This document shows, piece by piece, positions 52,217 through 60,959 of a stretch of 64,000 bases of DNA. Within the stretch, counting starts at the first letter, position 1; every line of letters begins with the position of its first letter. This stretch comes from Streptomyces sp. NBC_00178 (GTDB lineage: Bacteria; Actinomycetota; Actinomycetes; Streptomycetales; Streptomycetaceae), in contig NZ_CP108143.1 of NCBI RefSeq assembly GCF_036206005.1, positions 5,733,501 to 5,797,500 of the forward strand, given 5' to 3'. The notes beneath the pieces are model-generated. The model searched no databases. It saw only the letters and a list, made by a program, of their open reading frames with translations, and was not told the DNA's origin. Position numbers and translations under genes: made by a program.

Positions 52217-53268
52217 CCGCGGATCTTTCCTGTCTCGGTACGGTCTATCCGGGGTACGCACAGCACCTCGTGGGGAGCCAGACCCCAGTTCTTCGCCTCG
52301 GCGCGGACGACTGCTTCGAGGTCTCGCTCGGCGAAGTCGTCCGCGACGACGAGAACGGAGAAGCTCTCGCCCCGCAGCGGATCGTCGACCGGCAGGCAGG
52401 CGAGGTCGGTACAGGTCGTGGCAGCGAACAGATGACGCTGGACCTCGTCCAGGTCCACACGCACACCGTTGATCTTGCGCAGGCGTGCGCGCCTGCCACG
52501 GAAGAGCAGCCGGCGGTCGTCGAGGATTTCCACGAAGTCGCCGGTGTCCCACTGAGTCAGTGATTCGGCAAGGCGGGGACCGGACACCACCAGCGGTACC
52601 TCACCCCGCCCTGAACCGTTCACCAGGCTCACGTCGTCGAAGAGGGTCCACGCGCTTTCGGGGTGCCTGCGGTGTGCGACACCGCCTGTTTCCGTCGAGC
52701 CGAAGATCTCGGTGACGCTGACGCGGTCGGCACCGATCCGGTGCGTGAATTCGGCCGCGGTCGCGGGGAGCTTCGCGGTGCTGTGCAGGATCGAGACCGT
52801 GGACACGTCCGTGAGAGCGGCACGATGACGTTCCAGAATCGGGAAGGTCCACGGGATCGCCGCGACCCCGAGGTGCAATCCGGCCAGCGGTGGCAGGGGA
52901 ACGTCGTAGCTCGGCACGAAGAAGACGGGGACACCCAGGGTGGCGGGCAGGACGACCGTGGTCAGCAGCCCGTAGAGATGAACGGGCGGAGCGAACGCCA
53001 GGACGGCGTCGATGTCGCGATCGCTCCACAGCGCGGCGAGTTGGCCTGCTTCCGCGAGCAGCTGCGTACGGGTCCGGCTCCAGGACCGGGGCGAGCCGGT
53101 GGAGCCGGATGTGCGTACGGTAACGGTCTCCGGCACCGCGGTCCGCAGCAGAGAGGCACGATCCGCCTCGTCGAGGATGTCCCAGCGGACCTGCCAGGGC
53201 CGGTCCGCCGGCAACACGTCCTGGGCGCCGGCGAGGGCCGCCTCCGGAAGTACCTCCGGATAACTCAC
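52213..53268 (-). CDS. Short AMP-dependent (aryl)acyl ligase
   Basis: A 351-residue adenylating enzyme. The P-loop VRTSGSTGSPRSW is at 51-63, with Arg61 where many ligases have Lys. EIFGSTETGGVAHRR carries the E-rich motif. Next come WDTGDFVEILDDRRLLFRGR and the linker KINGVRVDLDEVQ, and the C-terminal catalytic Lys is in ETGKIRG at the very end. Typical ANL ligases have 500 or more residues; the first about 150 are missing here. GTG 53268 overlaps the ACP stop and lacks upstream coding sequence of this family, so the short form looks genuine. It would load an acid onto the neighbouring ACP. Confidence 0.82.
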   Translation of the reverse strand: MSYPEVLPEAALAGAQDVLPADRPWQVRWDILDEADRASLLRTAVPETVTVRTSGSTGSPRSWSRTRTQLLAEAGQLAALWSDRDIDAVLAFAPPVHLYGLLTTVVLPATLGVPVFFVPSYDVPLPPLAGLHLGVAAIPWTFPILERHRAALTDVSTVSILHSTAKLPATAAEFTHRIGADRVSVTEIFGSTETGGVAHRRHPESAWTLFDDVSLVNGSGRGEVPLVVSGPRLAESLTQWDTGDFVEILDDRRLLFRGRRARLRKINGVRVDLDEVQRHLFAATTCTDLACLPVDDPLRGESFSVLVVADDFAERDLEAVVRAEAKNWGLAPHEVLCVPRIDRTETGKIRG

Positions 53269-53537
53269 CGGGCTTCCTCGGCCTTCGTGTGCACCCAGGT
53301 GGATATCCCGGCTATGGTGTCGAGTTTGGTGTCCGGCCCATCGGGAATCAGAGGTTTGATCCGAAGGGCCCGTTCGATCTGTGTGAAGACCTCCAGCGAG
53401 GCGAGACTGTCGAATATGCCGTCCGGAATCTCGTGCAGGGAACGGTCTTTCGGCCATGTCGCGACGGCTTTCGTCCGCATGGCCTTTTCCACCGCGCTGA
53501 CGACCACTGACTCGATTTCTTCGTACGGGAGCTTCAC
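53265..53537 (-). CDS. Acyl carrier protein
   Basis: A 90-residue carrier protein. The phosphopantetheine Ser is in GIFDSLASLEVFTQIERAL (about 41-59, DSL motif), preceded by IESVVVSAVEKAMRTK and followed by a final helix (DTIAGISTWVHTKAEEA). GTG 53537 is chosen because AGGAGAG lies just before it. It overlaps the ligase start by 4 nt, so ligase and carrier are co-translated. The carrier probably holds the aromatic or acyl group for the KS and oxidases. Confidence 0.85.
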   Translation of the reverse strand: MKLPYEEIESVVVSAVEKAMRTKAVATWPKDRSLHEIPDGIFDSLASLEVFTQIERALRIKPLIPDGPDTKLDTIAGISTWVHTKAEEAR

Positions 53538-53559
53538 TGATTCTCTCCTGTCAACAGGT

Positions 53560-54336
53560 TCAACCGCCCATCGCTGAGACTCCACCGTCGATGACGATAT
53601 TCGCCCCGTTGATGTACGGCGCCTCGTCCGAAGCCAGGAAAAGGGCGAGGTTCGCCACTTCCTCCGGCTCGCAGATCCGGCGGGAAGGGGTCATCCGGAG
53701 TACTTCGTCGAATTCCCCGGAGTCGATGTGGGTCTGTGTGGCCTCGCTGCGCACCATGGCCGGACTGATGGCGACCGAACGGATGTTGTGCCCCGCACCG
53801 GCAGCGGCGAGATGCTGAGTGAATGCGAGCATGCCGCCCTTCGTGACGCCGTGGGCGAGCATGGGGTGGAATGCCACGCCCCGCATCCCCGCAACCGAGG
53901 CCATGTTGATGACGACGCCCCCACCACGCTGCTTCAGGTGCGGCCAGGCGGCACGAGTGCACAGGTAGGGCAGGTGCATCTCATTCTTGACCGTGAAGTA
54001 CCAGTCGTCGAGTGGCTGTTTGTCGAACTCGCCGGTGCGTAGGGCCCCCGCGTTGTTCACCAGGATGTCGATACCGCCGAACGCCTCGATTCCGGCGTCT
54101 ATCCACTGTTGCGCACCCTCCGGCTCGGACAGATCCACAGGGGCGAGTGCCTCCATCACTCCTCCGGACGCGCGCACGCTTCGGACCGTTTCCGCGGATG
54201 TTTCCTCGTGTCTGGCGCAACCGAATACCTTCGCCCCCTCCCTGGCGAACAACTCTGCGGCGATTCTGCCGATCCCGAATCGACCGGTGCCGCTGATGAA
54301 GGCAACCTTTCCTTCAAGTCTCCCTGGCACAGCCAT
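53560..54336 (-). CDS. SDR-family protein with His in place of catalytic Tyr
   Basis: A 258-residue classical short-chain dehydrogenase/reductase fold. The cofactor motif SGTGRFGIG is at 15-23, NNAG at 94-97 and Ser147 in NMASVAG. The usual Tyr-x3-Lys is replaced by His162-x3-Lys166 (HGVTKGG). The C-terminal part (INGANIVIDGGVSAMGG) is typical. NAD(P) binding is likely, but normal keto-reduction is doubtful; it might bind ligand, use His as acid, or catalyse elimination. It is the first gene of the leftward operon and divergent from the P450. Confidence 0.85.
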   Translation of the reverse strand: MAVPGRLEGKVAFISGTGRFGIGRIAAELFAREGAKVFGCARHEETSAETVRSVRASGGVMEALAPVDLSEPEGAQQWIDAGIEAFGGIDILVNNAGALRTGEFDKQPLDDWYFTVKNEMHLPYLCTRAAWPHLKQRGGGVVINMASVAGMRGVAFHPMLAHGVTKGGMLAFTQHLAAAGAGHNIRSVAISPAMVRSEATQTHIDSGEFDEVLRMTPSRRICEPEEVANLALFLASDEAPYINGANIVIDGGVSAMGG

Positions 54337-54411
54337 CCTTCCCGGCTCCTATGATCTGACGTGCCGACAACACTAATGGTGCAGTCGCCTGTTGCCAGGA
54401 GCGATCGATGG

Positions 54412-54439
54412 GATCTATGTCACATAATTGCCATGTCAA
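54412..54439 (-). promoter_or_regulatory. Putative promoter of the leftward biosynthetic operon
   Basis: On the minus strand TTGACA (54439-54434) and TAGATC (54417-54412) are 16 nt apart, with an AT-rich spacer, about 75 nt before the SDR start. The divergent P450 lies on the other side of this 262-nt gap, which is clearly less GC-rich than the rest. Consensus-based only. Confidence 0.45.
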
Positions 54440-54598
54440 GTTCCTGTAGTGTGCTGGCCGGTGGCGGTCCGTAGCCGAGAGGCCATTCATCGCCCGACGA
54501 GCTGCGCGTCAACACGCCTGTATGCACCGGGAGATACCGTCGTGCGTCATGGGGTGCGGCGGCTCACCGGCACCTGATATCGCATGGGAGTAACACGA

Positions 54599-55831
54599 AT
54601 GAGTCATCCGGATTCCCCTGGCTGCCCCTTTGCGGAGACTCCGGTCCCGGAACCATTCAGCGATGCCTTCATGGCGGACCGGCACGCCACGTACGCCTGG
54701 CTGCGGGACAACCGGCCCGTCGCGCCGATCGCCCTGCCCGGCGGTGACCGCGCGTGGCTGATCACTCGGTACGACGACGTCCGCGCCGGACTGAGTGATC
54801 CTCAGTTGTCCAACGACCAGAACAGACTGGCGTTGCCGACACCGTTCGACGTGCTGCCGGCCCACATCCGCTCCGCTGTGATCACCGACGTGCAGAACGT
54901 CGACCCACCGCAGCACAGCAGACTCCGCGGCCTTCTCGCGCCCCTCTTCTCACCGTCCCAGGCCGCGGCGCGCCGCCCTCGGCTCCAGAGTCTCGCCGAT
55001 GAACTCATCGACTCCCTGGCGGACCGGAACACCGTAGATCTGGTCGCGGACTTCGCGATGCCCTTCGCGGCCGGATCGCTCGCGGAGATCCTCGGCATCC
55101 CGCTGGCGGAGAGCGCCCACTTCCAGCGCATCGCGAACGCGGTGGTGTCGGCCATTCACGGTGGTGCGCCCGATGATCTCGCCGCCGCCGCCCTCGAACA
55201 GCACGCCTATGTGGCCGATTTGATCGCACGTACGGCCTCCGCCCCCGAGTCCGGACTCGTGTCGGATCTGGTGCGCGCCCATCAGGACGGTGAGTTGAGC
55301 GCCGAGGAGATGAGCTCGACCATCTTCGGCCTGCTCATCGCCGGCCAGGAGGGGACCGCGAATCTCATCGCCAGTGGGATGCACCTCCTGCTGACGCACC
55401 CCGAGCAGCTCGCGAAACTGCGGAAGGACGCCGGTCTGATCACATCAGCGGTCGACGAGTTCGCGCGGTATTCGACCCCGTTGGACCTTCCGATCTTCCG
55501 GTCGTGCCCCCGCGACGTCGAGTTCTCCGGCGGCACGGTCCCCGCCAACGAACCGATCATGTTCTCCCTCGCCTCGTCCGGGAGAGACGGAGCCCGCTTC
55601 GACCGGCCCGACGATGTCGACATCACTCGTGTGGACACCCAGCACCTGGCCTTCGGGAGAGGGGTCCACTTCTGTCCCGGAGCACGCTTCGGGCGCGTCC
55701 AGGCGGAGGTCGCCATCGGCACCCTGGTCGCACGATGCGCCGAGGGCATGGCTCTCGAGCCCGATGGCGTGGAGTGGCAACGCAGCACGGTGACACGGGC
55801 GTTGCGCAGCCTCTCCGTCCACCTGAGCTGA
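54599..55831 (+). CDS. Cytochrome P450
   Basis: A 410-residue class I bacterial P450 that should hydroxylate or couple a cluster intermediate. The haem-binding FGRGVHFCPGARFG has the axial Cys at about 359, the I-helix oxygen motif is LLIAGQEGTANLIA (about 240-253), and the ExxR helix is represented by VDEFARYSTP. ATG 54599 with GGAG before it is preferred; an ATG 15 nt upstream would add MGVTR. No ferredoxin or reductase gene is nearby, so partners are supplied elsewhere. It is the first of two rightward genes, with the glycosyltransferase 122 nt downstream. Confidence 0.92.
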   Translation: MSHPDSPGCPFAETPVPEPFSDAFMADRHATYAWLRDNRPVAPIALPGGDRAWLITRYDDVRAGLSDPQLSNDQNRLALPTPFDVLPAHIRSAVITDVQNVDPPQHSRLRGLLAPLFSPSQAAARRPRLQSLADELIDSLADRNTVDLVADFAMPFAAGSLAEILGIPLAESAHFQRIANAVVSAIHGGAPDDLAAAALEQHAYVADLIARTASAPESGLVSDLVRAHQDGELSAEEMSSTIFGLLIAGQEGTANLIASGMHLLLTHPEQLAKLRKDAGLITSAVDEFARYSTPLDLPIFRSCPRDVEFSGGTVPANEPIMFSLASSGRDGARFDRPDDVDITRVDTQHLAFGRGVHFCPGARFGRVQAEVAIGTLVARCAEGMALEPDGVEWQRSTVTRALRSLSVHLS

Positions 55832-55953
55832 CCGCCTCCGGTCCGAGACGCGGTCCGCCCGGTATCCCGTCCGTCGGGCCAGGGCTGCGCTGTTCCACCC
55901 CATTGCTTTGCGCACCAGTTCCTGGCAGCAGAGACGACTCGAGAAGGACAACC

Positions 55954-57105
55954 ATGCACGTTGCGTTCATGTCCGTCCCCGCGGCGGGACACGTACATCC
56001 CGGCCTCGGGCTGGTCCAGGAGCTCCGGGGACGCGGGCACCGTGTCAGCTACGCCACCACCGGCGAGTTCGCCGACCGCGTGCGAGCCGCCGGTGCCGAC
56101 CCTCTCGTGTACAGGGCATCGTCCGGGTACGGCGGCCGTGTGGTGCGCCTGCTGTCGGTGATGGAGATGTTCCTCGACGAGACGGTCCACGCGCTGCCCC
56201 AGGTGGCCGACGCGTACGCCGCTGAGCGGCCGGATGTGATCGTGTACGACTCCGCGGCGCATCACGCGCCGATCCTGGCCGAACGCTGGCAGATTCCGGC
56301 TGTCGCCATCAATCCGACGATCATCCCTCTGAGCAGCAGTGATCTGTTCGGATCGACACCGGATCCCGATGCCGTGGCGTTTCTCGAGCGGTACAGCCGG
56401 TTTCTCGCCGCGCAGGGGGTGGAGCGGGATCTCGAGAGTCTCCTCTTCCGCCCTCACCGGTCCATCGTGACCGTGCCGCGGAGCTTCATGCCGGATCCGG
56501 ACCTCTACGGGGACGAGTTCACCTTCGTCGGCTCGCTCAGCACCGAGTCGGACACGGACGTCGAGTGGTCTGCCGAGGAGGACCGTCCTGTTCTGCTGAT
56601 CACTCTCGGCTCCGTCTACAACGACGACCTGGAGTTCTACAGGCAGTGTCTGGCCGCATTCGGCCACACGGACTGGCGGGTGATCATGGCAGTGGGGGAT
56701 CAGCTGGACCCCGCGACCCTGGGAGAGGTCCCTCCGAACTTCGAGGTGCGTCACTGGGTGCCTCAGGCGTCGGTTCTCGACCGTGCCAGTGCCTTCGTCA
56801 CCCATGCCGGGATGGGCGGCACGATGGAAGGGCTGGTTCGAGGCGTGCCGCTGATCGCCGTGCCCCAGGCAGTGGACCAGTTGGTGACGGGGCCGAAGAT
56901 CGCCGAACTCGGTGTCGGATGCCACATCCCCCGGGAGGCCGTCACCGTCGGCTCGCTGCGGGCGGCTCTGGCCGAGGTGACCGCACCGGCCTTCGTCGCG
57001 CGGGTGAAGGAAATGCAACGCGACATTCTCGCCCTGGGCGGGGCTTCGAGCGCCGCGGACGTGGTCGAGGAGGAGTTCCGCCGAGCGCACGGGGCGAGGA
57101 CATGA
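55954..57105 (+). CDS. GT1 macrolide-type (OleD-like) glycosyltransferase
   Basis: A 383-residue GT-B enzyme of the UDP-glycosyltransferase/MGT family. The N-terminus has FMSVPAAGHVHPGLGLVQEL. The donor signature is HWVPQASVLDRASAFVTHAG followed by MGGTMEGLVRGVPLIAVPQA (about 268-308), including the His and the terminal Asp-Gln. OleD and MGT relatives glucosylate macrolides or aromatic compounds for tailoring or self-protection. ATG 55954 follows a GAGAAGGACAACC site. As the last gene before the debris zone it marks the right end of the cluster; it could sugar-cap the product or provide resistance. Confidence 0.9.
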   Translation: MHVAFMSVPAAGHVHPGLGLVQELRGRGHRVSYATTGEFADRVRAAGADPLVYRASSGYGGRVVRLLSVMEMFLDETVHALPQVADAYAAERPDVIVYDSAAHHAPILAERWQIPAVAINPTIIPLSSSDLFGSTPDPDAVAFLERYSRFLAAQGVERDLESLLFRPHRSIVTVPRSFMPDPDLYGDEFTFVGSLSTESDTDVEWSAEEDRPVLLITLGSVYNDDLEFYRQCLAAFGHTDWRVIMAVGDQLDPATLGEVPPNFEVRHWVPQASVLDRASAFVTHAGMGGTMEGLVRGVPLIAVPQAVDQLVTGPKIAELGVGCHIPREAVTVGSLRAALAEVTAPAFVARVKEMQRDILALGGASSAADVVEEEFRRAHGART

Positions 57106-57928
57106 CGGTGAGGCCCCGCCGAGGCACCCGCTCGACCAGGCTTCCGCGCAGTCCCTGACGAGCCGGTACTGGGATGGATGCCGGACACCCGTGGAGCCCG
57201 ATCTGCGACGGTGTCGTGCCTCTTGCCACCAAGGGGCACGACACCCCACCCGTCAGATGTCCCGGAGGAGACCAGCGAGCGCCGTGACCTGCTGTGATAG
57301 GCGTGCGATGGCCGCTGACCTGCGCGAATGACCTTTCGGCTATCTCACGTTCGTGCCGCTTGATGGGGCCGGAAGTCCCAGAAAAGTCCCAGGGGACTCC
57401 CAGGGCTGACGGGCGCCTTTCGGCTTTGTACGGCAGTACGGGTTCGTCGAACGGCCTCGTTTCCAGCGCGGGCGGTGGAGCCCAGCTGTCGAGTAGTTGG
57501 CGCTCGGCCGACACCTTGCGGGTTGGTGGGCTCCTGATGATCGACGACGACTCTGCGATCGCTGTGGCAGTGAGCCGGCAGCGCCCGCCAACCCTCGGGC
57601 GCCGTACGGTGAGAGGCCCGTCGCGCGAGCCCGGCGGGAGAAGCCACATGAGCTGATCGAGCGGCTCGTCGCCGAGGGCCGCCTTTGGATCACCGACCCT
57701 TCGTCGTCCAGCACGCTGTACGGGCACCGCACAGGTGCATGGCGGTGGTGACGATCCGCCGGAGCACATTGCTCAGCTCCAGCTCGCCGGAGATGGCGAG
57801 TATCGCGTTGAGCAGCCGTCGATCCTGTCTTGGTGGCGGCGAGAGCCCGCAACTGCCGGGCGATCTGCTCCCATCCTGGTATCCAGGCGCCTGCGCAGTT
57901 CGGTGAAGGGCACCGCGGCGCCGTGTGA
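57106..57928. other. Gene-free, degenerate stretch at the right end of the cluster
   Basis: No intact gene is visible. Around 57560-57750 there are fragments that read like coding sequence (PHELIERLVAEGRLWITDPS), in the frame of a short segment after a likely shift. This suggests the wreck of a Streptomyces element-type gene, but the family is uncertain. A small inverted repeat AGTCCC-ag-GGGACT (57385-57398) lies inside three close copies of agtccc/gggact. The stretch ends at a TGA at 57926, where the arginine deiminase remnant begins. Confidence 0.55.
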
Positions 57929-58669
57929 CTCTACGGCGGCCTCACCCTCAACCCCCTCTACTGGCCCGCCCGCCACGACGAGACCCTGCTGATGAAGTCC
58001 ATCTACACCTTCCACCCCGACTTCAAGGACTCCACCGTGTGGTGGGGCGACCCCGAACAGGACTGGGGACAGGCCACCTTCGAGGGTGGGGACATCATGC
58101 CGGTGGGCAACGGCGTCGTCCTCATGGGCATGAGCGAACGCACCTCCCGCCAGGCCATCACCCAGGTCGCCGCCGCACTGTTCCGGCAGGGTGCCGCCGA
58201 ACACGTCATCGTCGCGGGCATGCCAAAACTCCGTGCTGCCATGCACCTGGACACCGTGTTCACCTTCGCCGACCGCGACATCGTCACCCTCTACCCGCGC
58301 ATCATGGACGCCGTTCACACCTTCTCCCTGCGCCCCGGCAACAGCACTTCCCCCCTCGACATCACCGACGAGGGCTCCACCGCCTTCACCGACGTCGTGG
58401 CCGCGGCGCTCGGGCTGCCTCAACTGCAGGTGATCGAAACGGGCGGAGACGTGTACGCCTCCGAGCGCCAGCAGTGGGACAGCGGCAACAATGCCGTCGC
58501 CCTCGAACCCGGCGTCGTCTTCACCTACGACCGCAACACCCAGACCAACACCTTGCTCCGCAAGGCAGGGGTCGAAGTGATCGAGATCGTCGGCGCCGAA
58601 CTCGGCCGCGGCCGCGGCGGCGGCCACTGCATGACCTGCCCGCTCATCCGCGAACCCGTCACATTCTGA
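57929..58669 (+). pseudogene. arcA: 5'-truncated arginine deiminase (C-terminal part only)
   Basis: The frame opens right after a TGA (57926) with LYGGLTLNPLYWPARHDETLL and continues to the stop at 58669. Arginine deiminases are about 405-415 residues; only about 245 remain. Present are FEGGDIMPVGNGVVLMGMSE, the His/Asp in MHLDTVFTFAD, and the catalytic Cys in GGGHCMTCPLIREP. The N-terminal third, with the substrate-binding Asn/Arg, is missing. An ATG at 57992 would give a 225-residue product, unlikely to be active. A recombination or insertion boundary probably lies near 57928. Confidence 0.85.
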
Positions 58670-59251
58670 CCACTCCGTGCGGACCACATCGCACGCACTG
58701 CTCAGCACAAGGTTCTCAGCGGATCCTGCTCCCGGTGCGGCCGTCGCCATGACGGTCAGGACGGACCGTGCCGCGAGCGCCGACGAGACGGGGTTCATCG
58801 CGCAGTGGCCCTCCGAGGGGTTCTTCAGCCGTCAACTGTCCTCGGCGAAACCCTGGCACCGAGGGCGTCCACGCCGCCTGCCGGGCTGGTGCCCTCTCGG
58901 CTGGATCGGGGCCCTGGCCCGACATCACGTGACTGTCAGAAGCGAGCCTTCCCGGAGCAAGATCGAAAACAGTGGCGCGGAGCGGTCCGGGCGAGGATTC
59001 ACTGTCAGAAACCGTTCTCACCCAGAAGCGGAACGGGCACGTTCCCGGAATGGCTTCTGACATGATCCGCGGTCATGACGGGCCCTCAACCCGCTTACGT
59101 GAGCGACGCGGGCGACGTCGAACGCCACCCCTGCCCACGCTGCAGCGCAGCGCCAGGCACCGGTCGACCGGACAGAGTCACGGGGCCCGAGGAGCATCGG
59201 CGTCAGATCGTATCTGCGGGAACTTGCCGCCGCCGCCCGGGGCCGGGCAAG
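58670..59251. other. Non-coding stretch with short repeats near the integrase remnant
   Basis: No gene is supported here. It contains the decamer actgtcagaa at 58932-58941 and 59001-59010 (direct) and an exact inverted copy tgtcagaagc / gcttctgaca at 58934-58943 and 59053-59062. A GGAACG-ggca-CGTTCC hairpin (59030-59045) lies between. The arrangement looks like recombinase or transposon end sequences, though the element is not identified. Confidence 0.5.
58932..59062. repeat. Direct and inverted copies of a TGTCAGAA core
   Basis: Copies occur at 58932-58941, 59001-59010 (same orientation) and 59053-59062 (inverted). They precede the truncated tyrosine integrase by about 190-320 nt. They may be recombinase or transposon ends; element family unknown. 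Confidence 0.45.
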
Positions 59252-59740
59252 GTCGTCAGCCCACGTGACGTCTGCCCGGACCCCGGGTTCGCCAGGCTGT
59301 CGTACGGGCAGGCCCGGGCGCTGCTGGACGAGCACACCGCCGTGCGCGGGCTGGGCACTGGTTGGGACCTGCGCGAGTACCGCCACTCCTCCCTGACCCA
59401 CCTCGGCGAACAGGGCGCGTCGTTGCTGATGCTGATGGCGAAGTCTCGGCACAAGAAGCCGGAGAACCTCCGCCGCTACTTCAAGCCGTCCCTGGAGGCG
59501 GACCTCTGTGCGGTGGTGGTCCGCCGCTCCCCGGACCGCGACGGCCGATTTCGCGGCCGCTCCGAAGCCATGATCGACAGCTCGGTGACCAGCCCTCGTG
59601 AGCGGTCCGACCGGCCGCGGACCCGGTACAAACCTCAGGCGAAGCCAGGCTGCACCCGCGGAGGTGGCAGTCCGGTCGGGAGGGTCCGGCCGGCGTACGC
59701 GGCGCATCATCCCGACGGACGTGTCGGTAACATGCGATAG
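59252..59740 (+). pseudogene. 5'-truncated tyrosine integrase remnant
   Basis: The frame from 59252 reads RDVCPDPGFARLSYGQARAL, then GWDLREYRHSSLTHLGEQGA, then LMLMAKSRHKKPENLRRYFKP. These are the C-terminal boxes of Streptomyces site-specific integrases, including the catalytic Tyr in RRYFKPS and the RH of box II. In relatives the segment starts LHQLRHS, so the first His of H-x-x-R is Arg here. The N-terminal core-binding part is absent and no start codon with a ribosome site exists. It is debris of an integrative element next to the arcA remnant. Confidence 0.75.
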
Positions 59741-59831
59741 GATGCCAACGCTCGCGTCGTCAAGTTTAGGCAAAGAGACGGCGTGGCCGGCCTGTCGTAC
59801 CCCTCATCCCCTTCATCGCTCGGAGAGCTCT

Positions 59832-60959
59832 GTGTTCCTTGCCCTACGCGATCTGCGCTTCGCCCGCGGTCGCTTCGCCCTGATGGGCGCGGTGGTCGCG
59901 CTCATCGCCGTACTCGGTGTCCTGCTGTCCGGGCTTGCCTCAGGTCTGGCGGATGCCGGTATATCCGGTCTGCGCGCGCTGCCCGTGACCCACATGGCCT
60001 TCGATGAGAAGGCGACCAGTGAGCAGTTCTCCCGCTCGACCGTCGAGCAGGAGGACTGGCAGGCATGGTCAAAGACCCCAGGGGTGGAGCGGGCGGAGCC
60101 GTTCGGAAACACCCTGACCAATGCCCGGGTGACCCAGGGCGGGAAGAAGGGCGAGCAGGTCAACCTCGCCGTCTTCGGCATGGCACCGGACTCCTCCCTG
60201 GCCCCCAGCCCCAGCAAAGGTGAGGGCCTGGAAGAGGGCAGTGCCGGCATCGTGATCACCCAGGAGATCGCTGACCTGGGCGTGGAGGTCGGCGATGTCC
60301 TGACCGTGGACAAGAGCGAGGTGCGGCTGAAGGTCGTGGGCCTGGTCGACGAGGCCGTCTCCTACGGTCACATCGGCATCGCCTACGCCGACCTCGACAC
60401 CTGGCGGCACCTGCACTACGGCCTGCCGGGCGACCTGCCCGAGGCCGCGCGCCAGCAGGCCACGGCCGTCGCCCTGACACTGGAGCCGGGGGCCGACGTC
60501 TCCACCGTGGAGAAGGCGACCGGCACCCGAGCCGATACCAAGGAGACCACCTTCGGCGCGTCTCCCGGCTATGCGGCCGAGTCGAGCACCATGGCCCTGA
60601 TCAAGGGCTTCCTCTACGCCATCTCCGCCCTGGTCGTCGGCGCGTTCTTCACCGTCTGGACCGTGCAGCGCAAGGCCGAGATCGCCCTGCTGAAGGCGCT
60701 CGGCGCCCCCACCGGATATGTCCTGCGCGACGCGCTCACCCAGGTCGTCGCCGTGCTCGTCGGCGCTACGGCCGCCGGCACCGCTGTCGGCATGGCCCTG
60801 GGAAGCATGATGATCGGCAAGGCCCCCTTCGCCCTCTCCGCCCCGGCCATCGCCACCTCCTCCGGCCTCCTCATCGTCCTCGGAACCCTCGGCGCCGTGG
60901 TCGCCATCCGCCGCATCACCGCCGTCGACCCCCTGACCGCTCTGGGAGCCACCCGATGA
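59832..60959 (+). CDS. ABC transporter permease (FtsX/MacB type)
   Basis: A 375-residue permease with four membrane helices (about 13-37, 255-280, 303-330, 340-362). The large extracytoplasmic domain lies between helices 1 and 2 (residues about 40-250, with SKTPGVERAEPFGNTLTNAR and ITQEIADLGVEVGDVLTVDK). GTG 59832 follows GGAGAG. The stop overlaps the ATPase start (ATGA), and a TetR gene follows. Such sets export small molecules or lipids, or remodel the envelope. Position near the orphan cluster makes product export possible but unproven. Confidence 0.88.
   Translation: MFLALRDLRFARGRFALMGAVVALIAVLGVLLSGLASGLADAGISGLRALPVTHMAFDEKATSEQFSRSTVEQEDWQAWSKTPGVERAEPFGNTLTNARVTQGGKKGEQVNLAVFGMAPDSSLAPSPSKGEGLEEGSAGIVITQEIADLGVEVGDVLTVDKSEVRLKVVGLVDEAVSYGHIGIAYADLDTWRHLHYGLPGDLPEAARQQATAVALTLEPGADVSTVEKATGTRADTKETTFGASPGYAAESSTMALIKGFLYAISALVVGAFFTVWTVQRKAEIALLKALGAPTGYVLRDALTQVVAVLVGATAAGTAVGMALGSMMIGKAPFALSAPAIATSSGLLIVLGTLGAVVAIRRITAVDPLTALGATR

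Noticed and set aside
52213..53457. Longer ligase start upstream of GTG 53268
   Set aside because: The extra residues overlap the ACP in another frame and show no ANL similarity.
57294..57656. Open frame of 120 residues after the glycosyltransferase
   Set aside because: No recognisable domain, no ribosome site, and competing fragments in other frames; treated as degenerate sequence.
57992..58669. Arginine deiminase start at ATG 57992 as an intact gene
   Set aside because: Family sequence continues upstream of this ATG to a TGA, and the N-terminal third is missing, so it is a truncated remnant.
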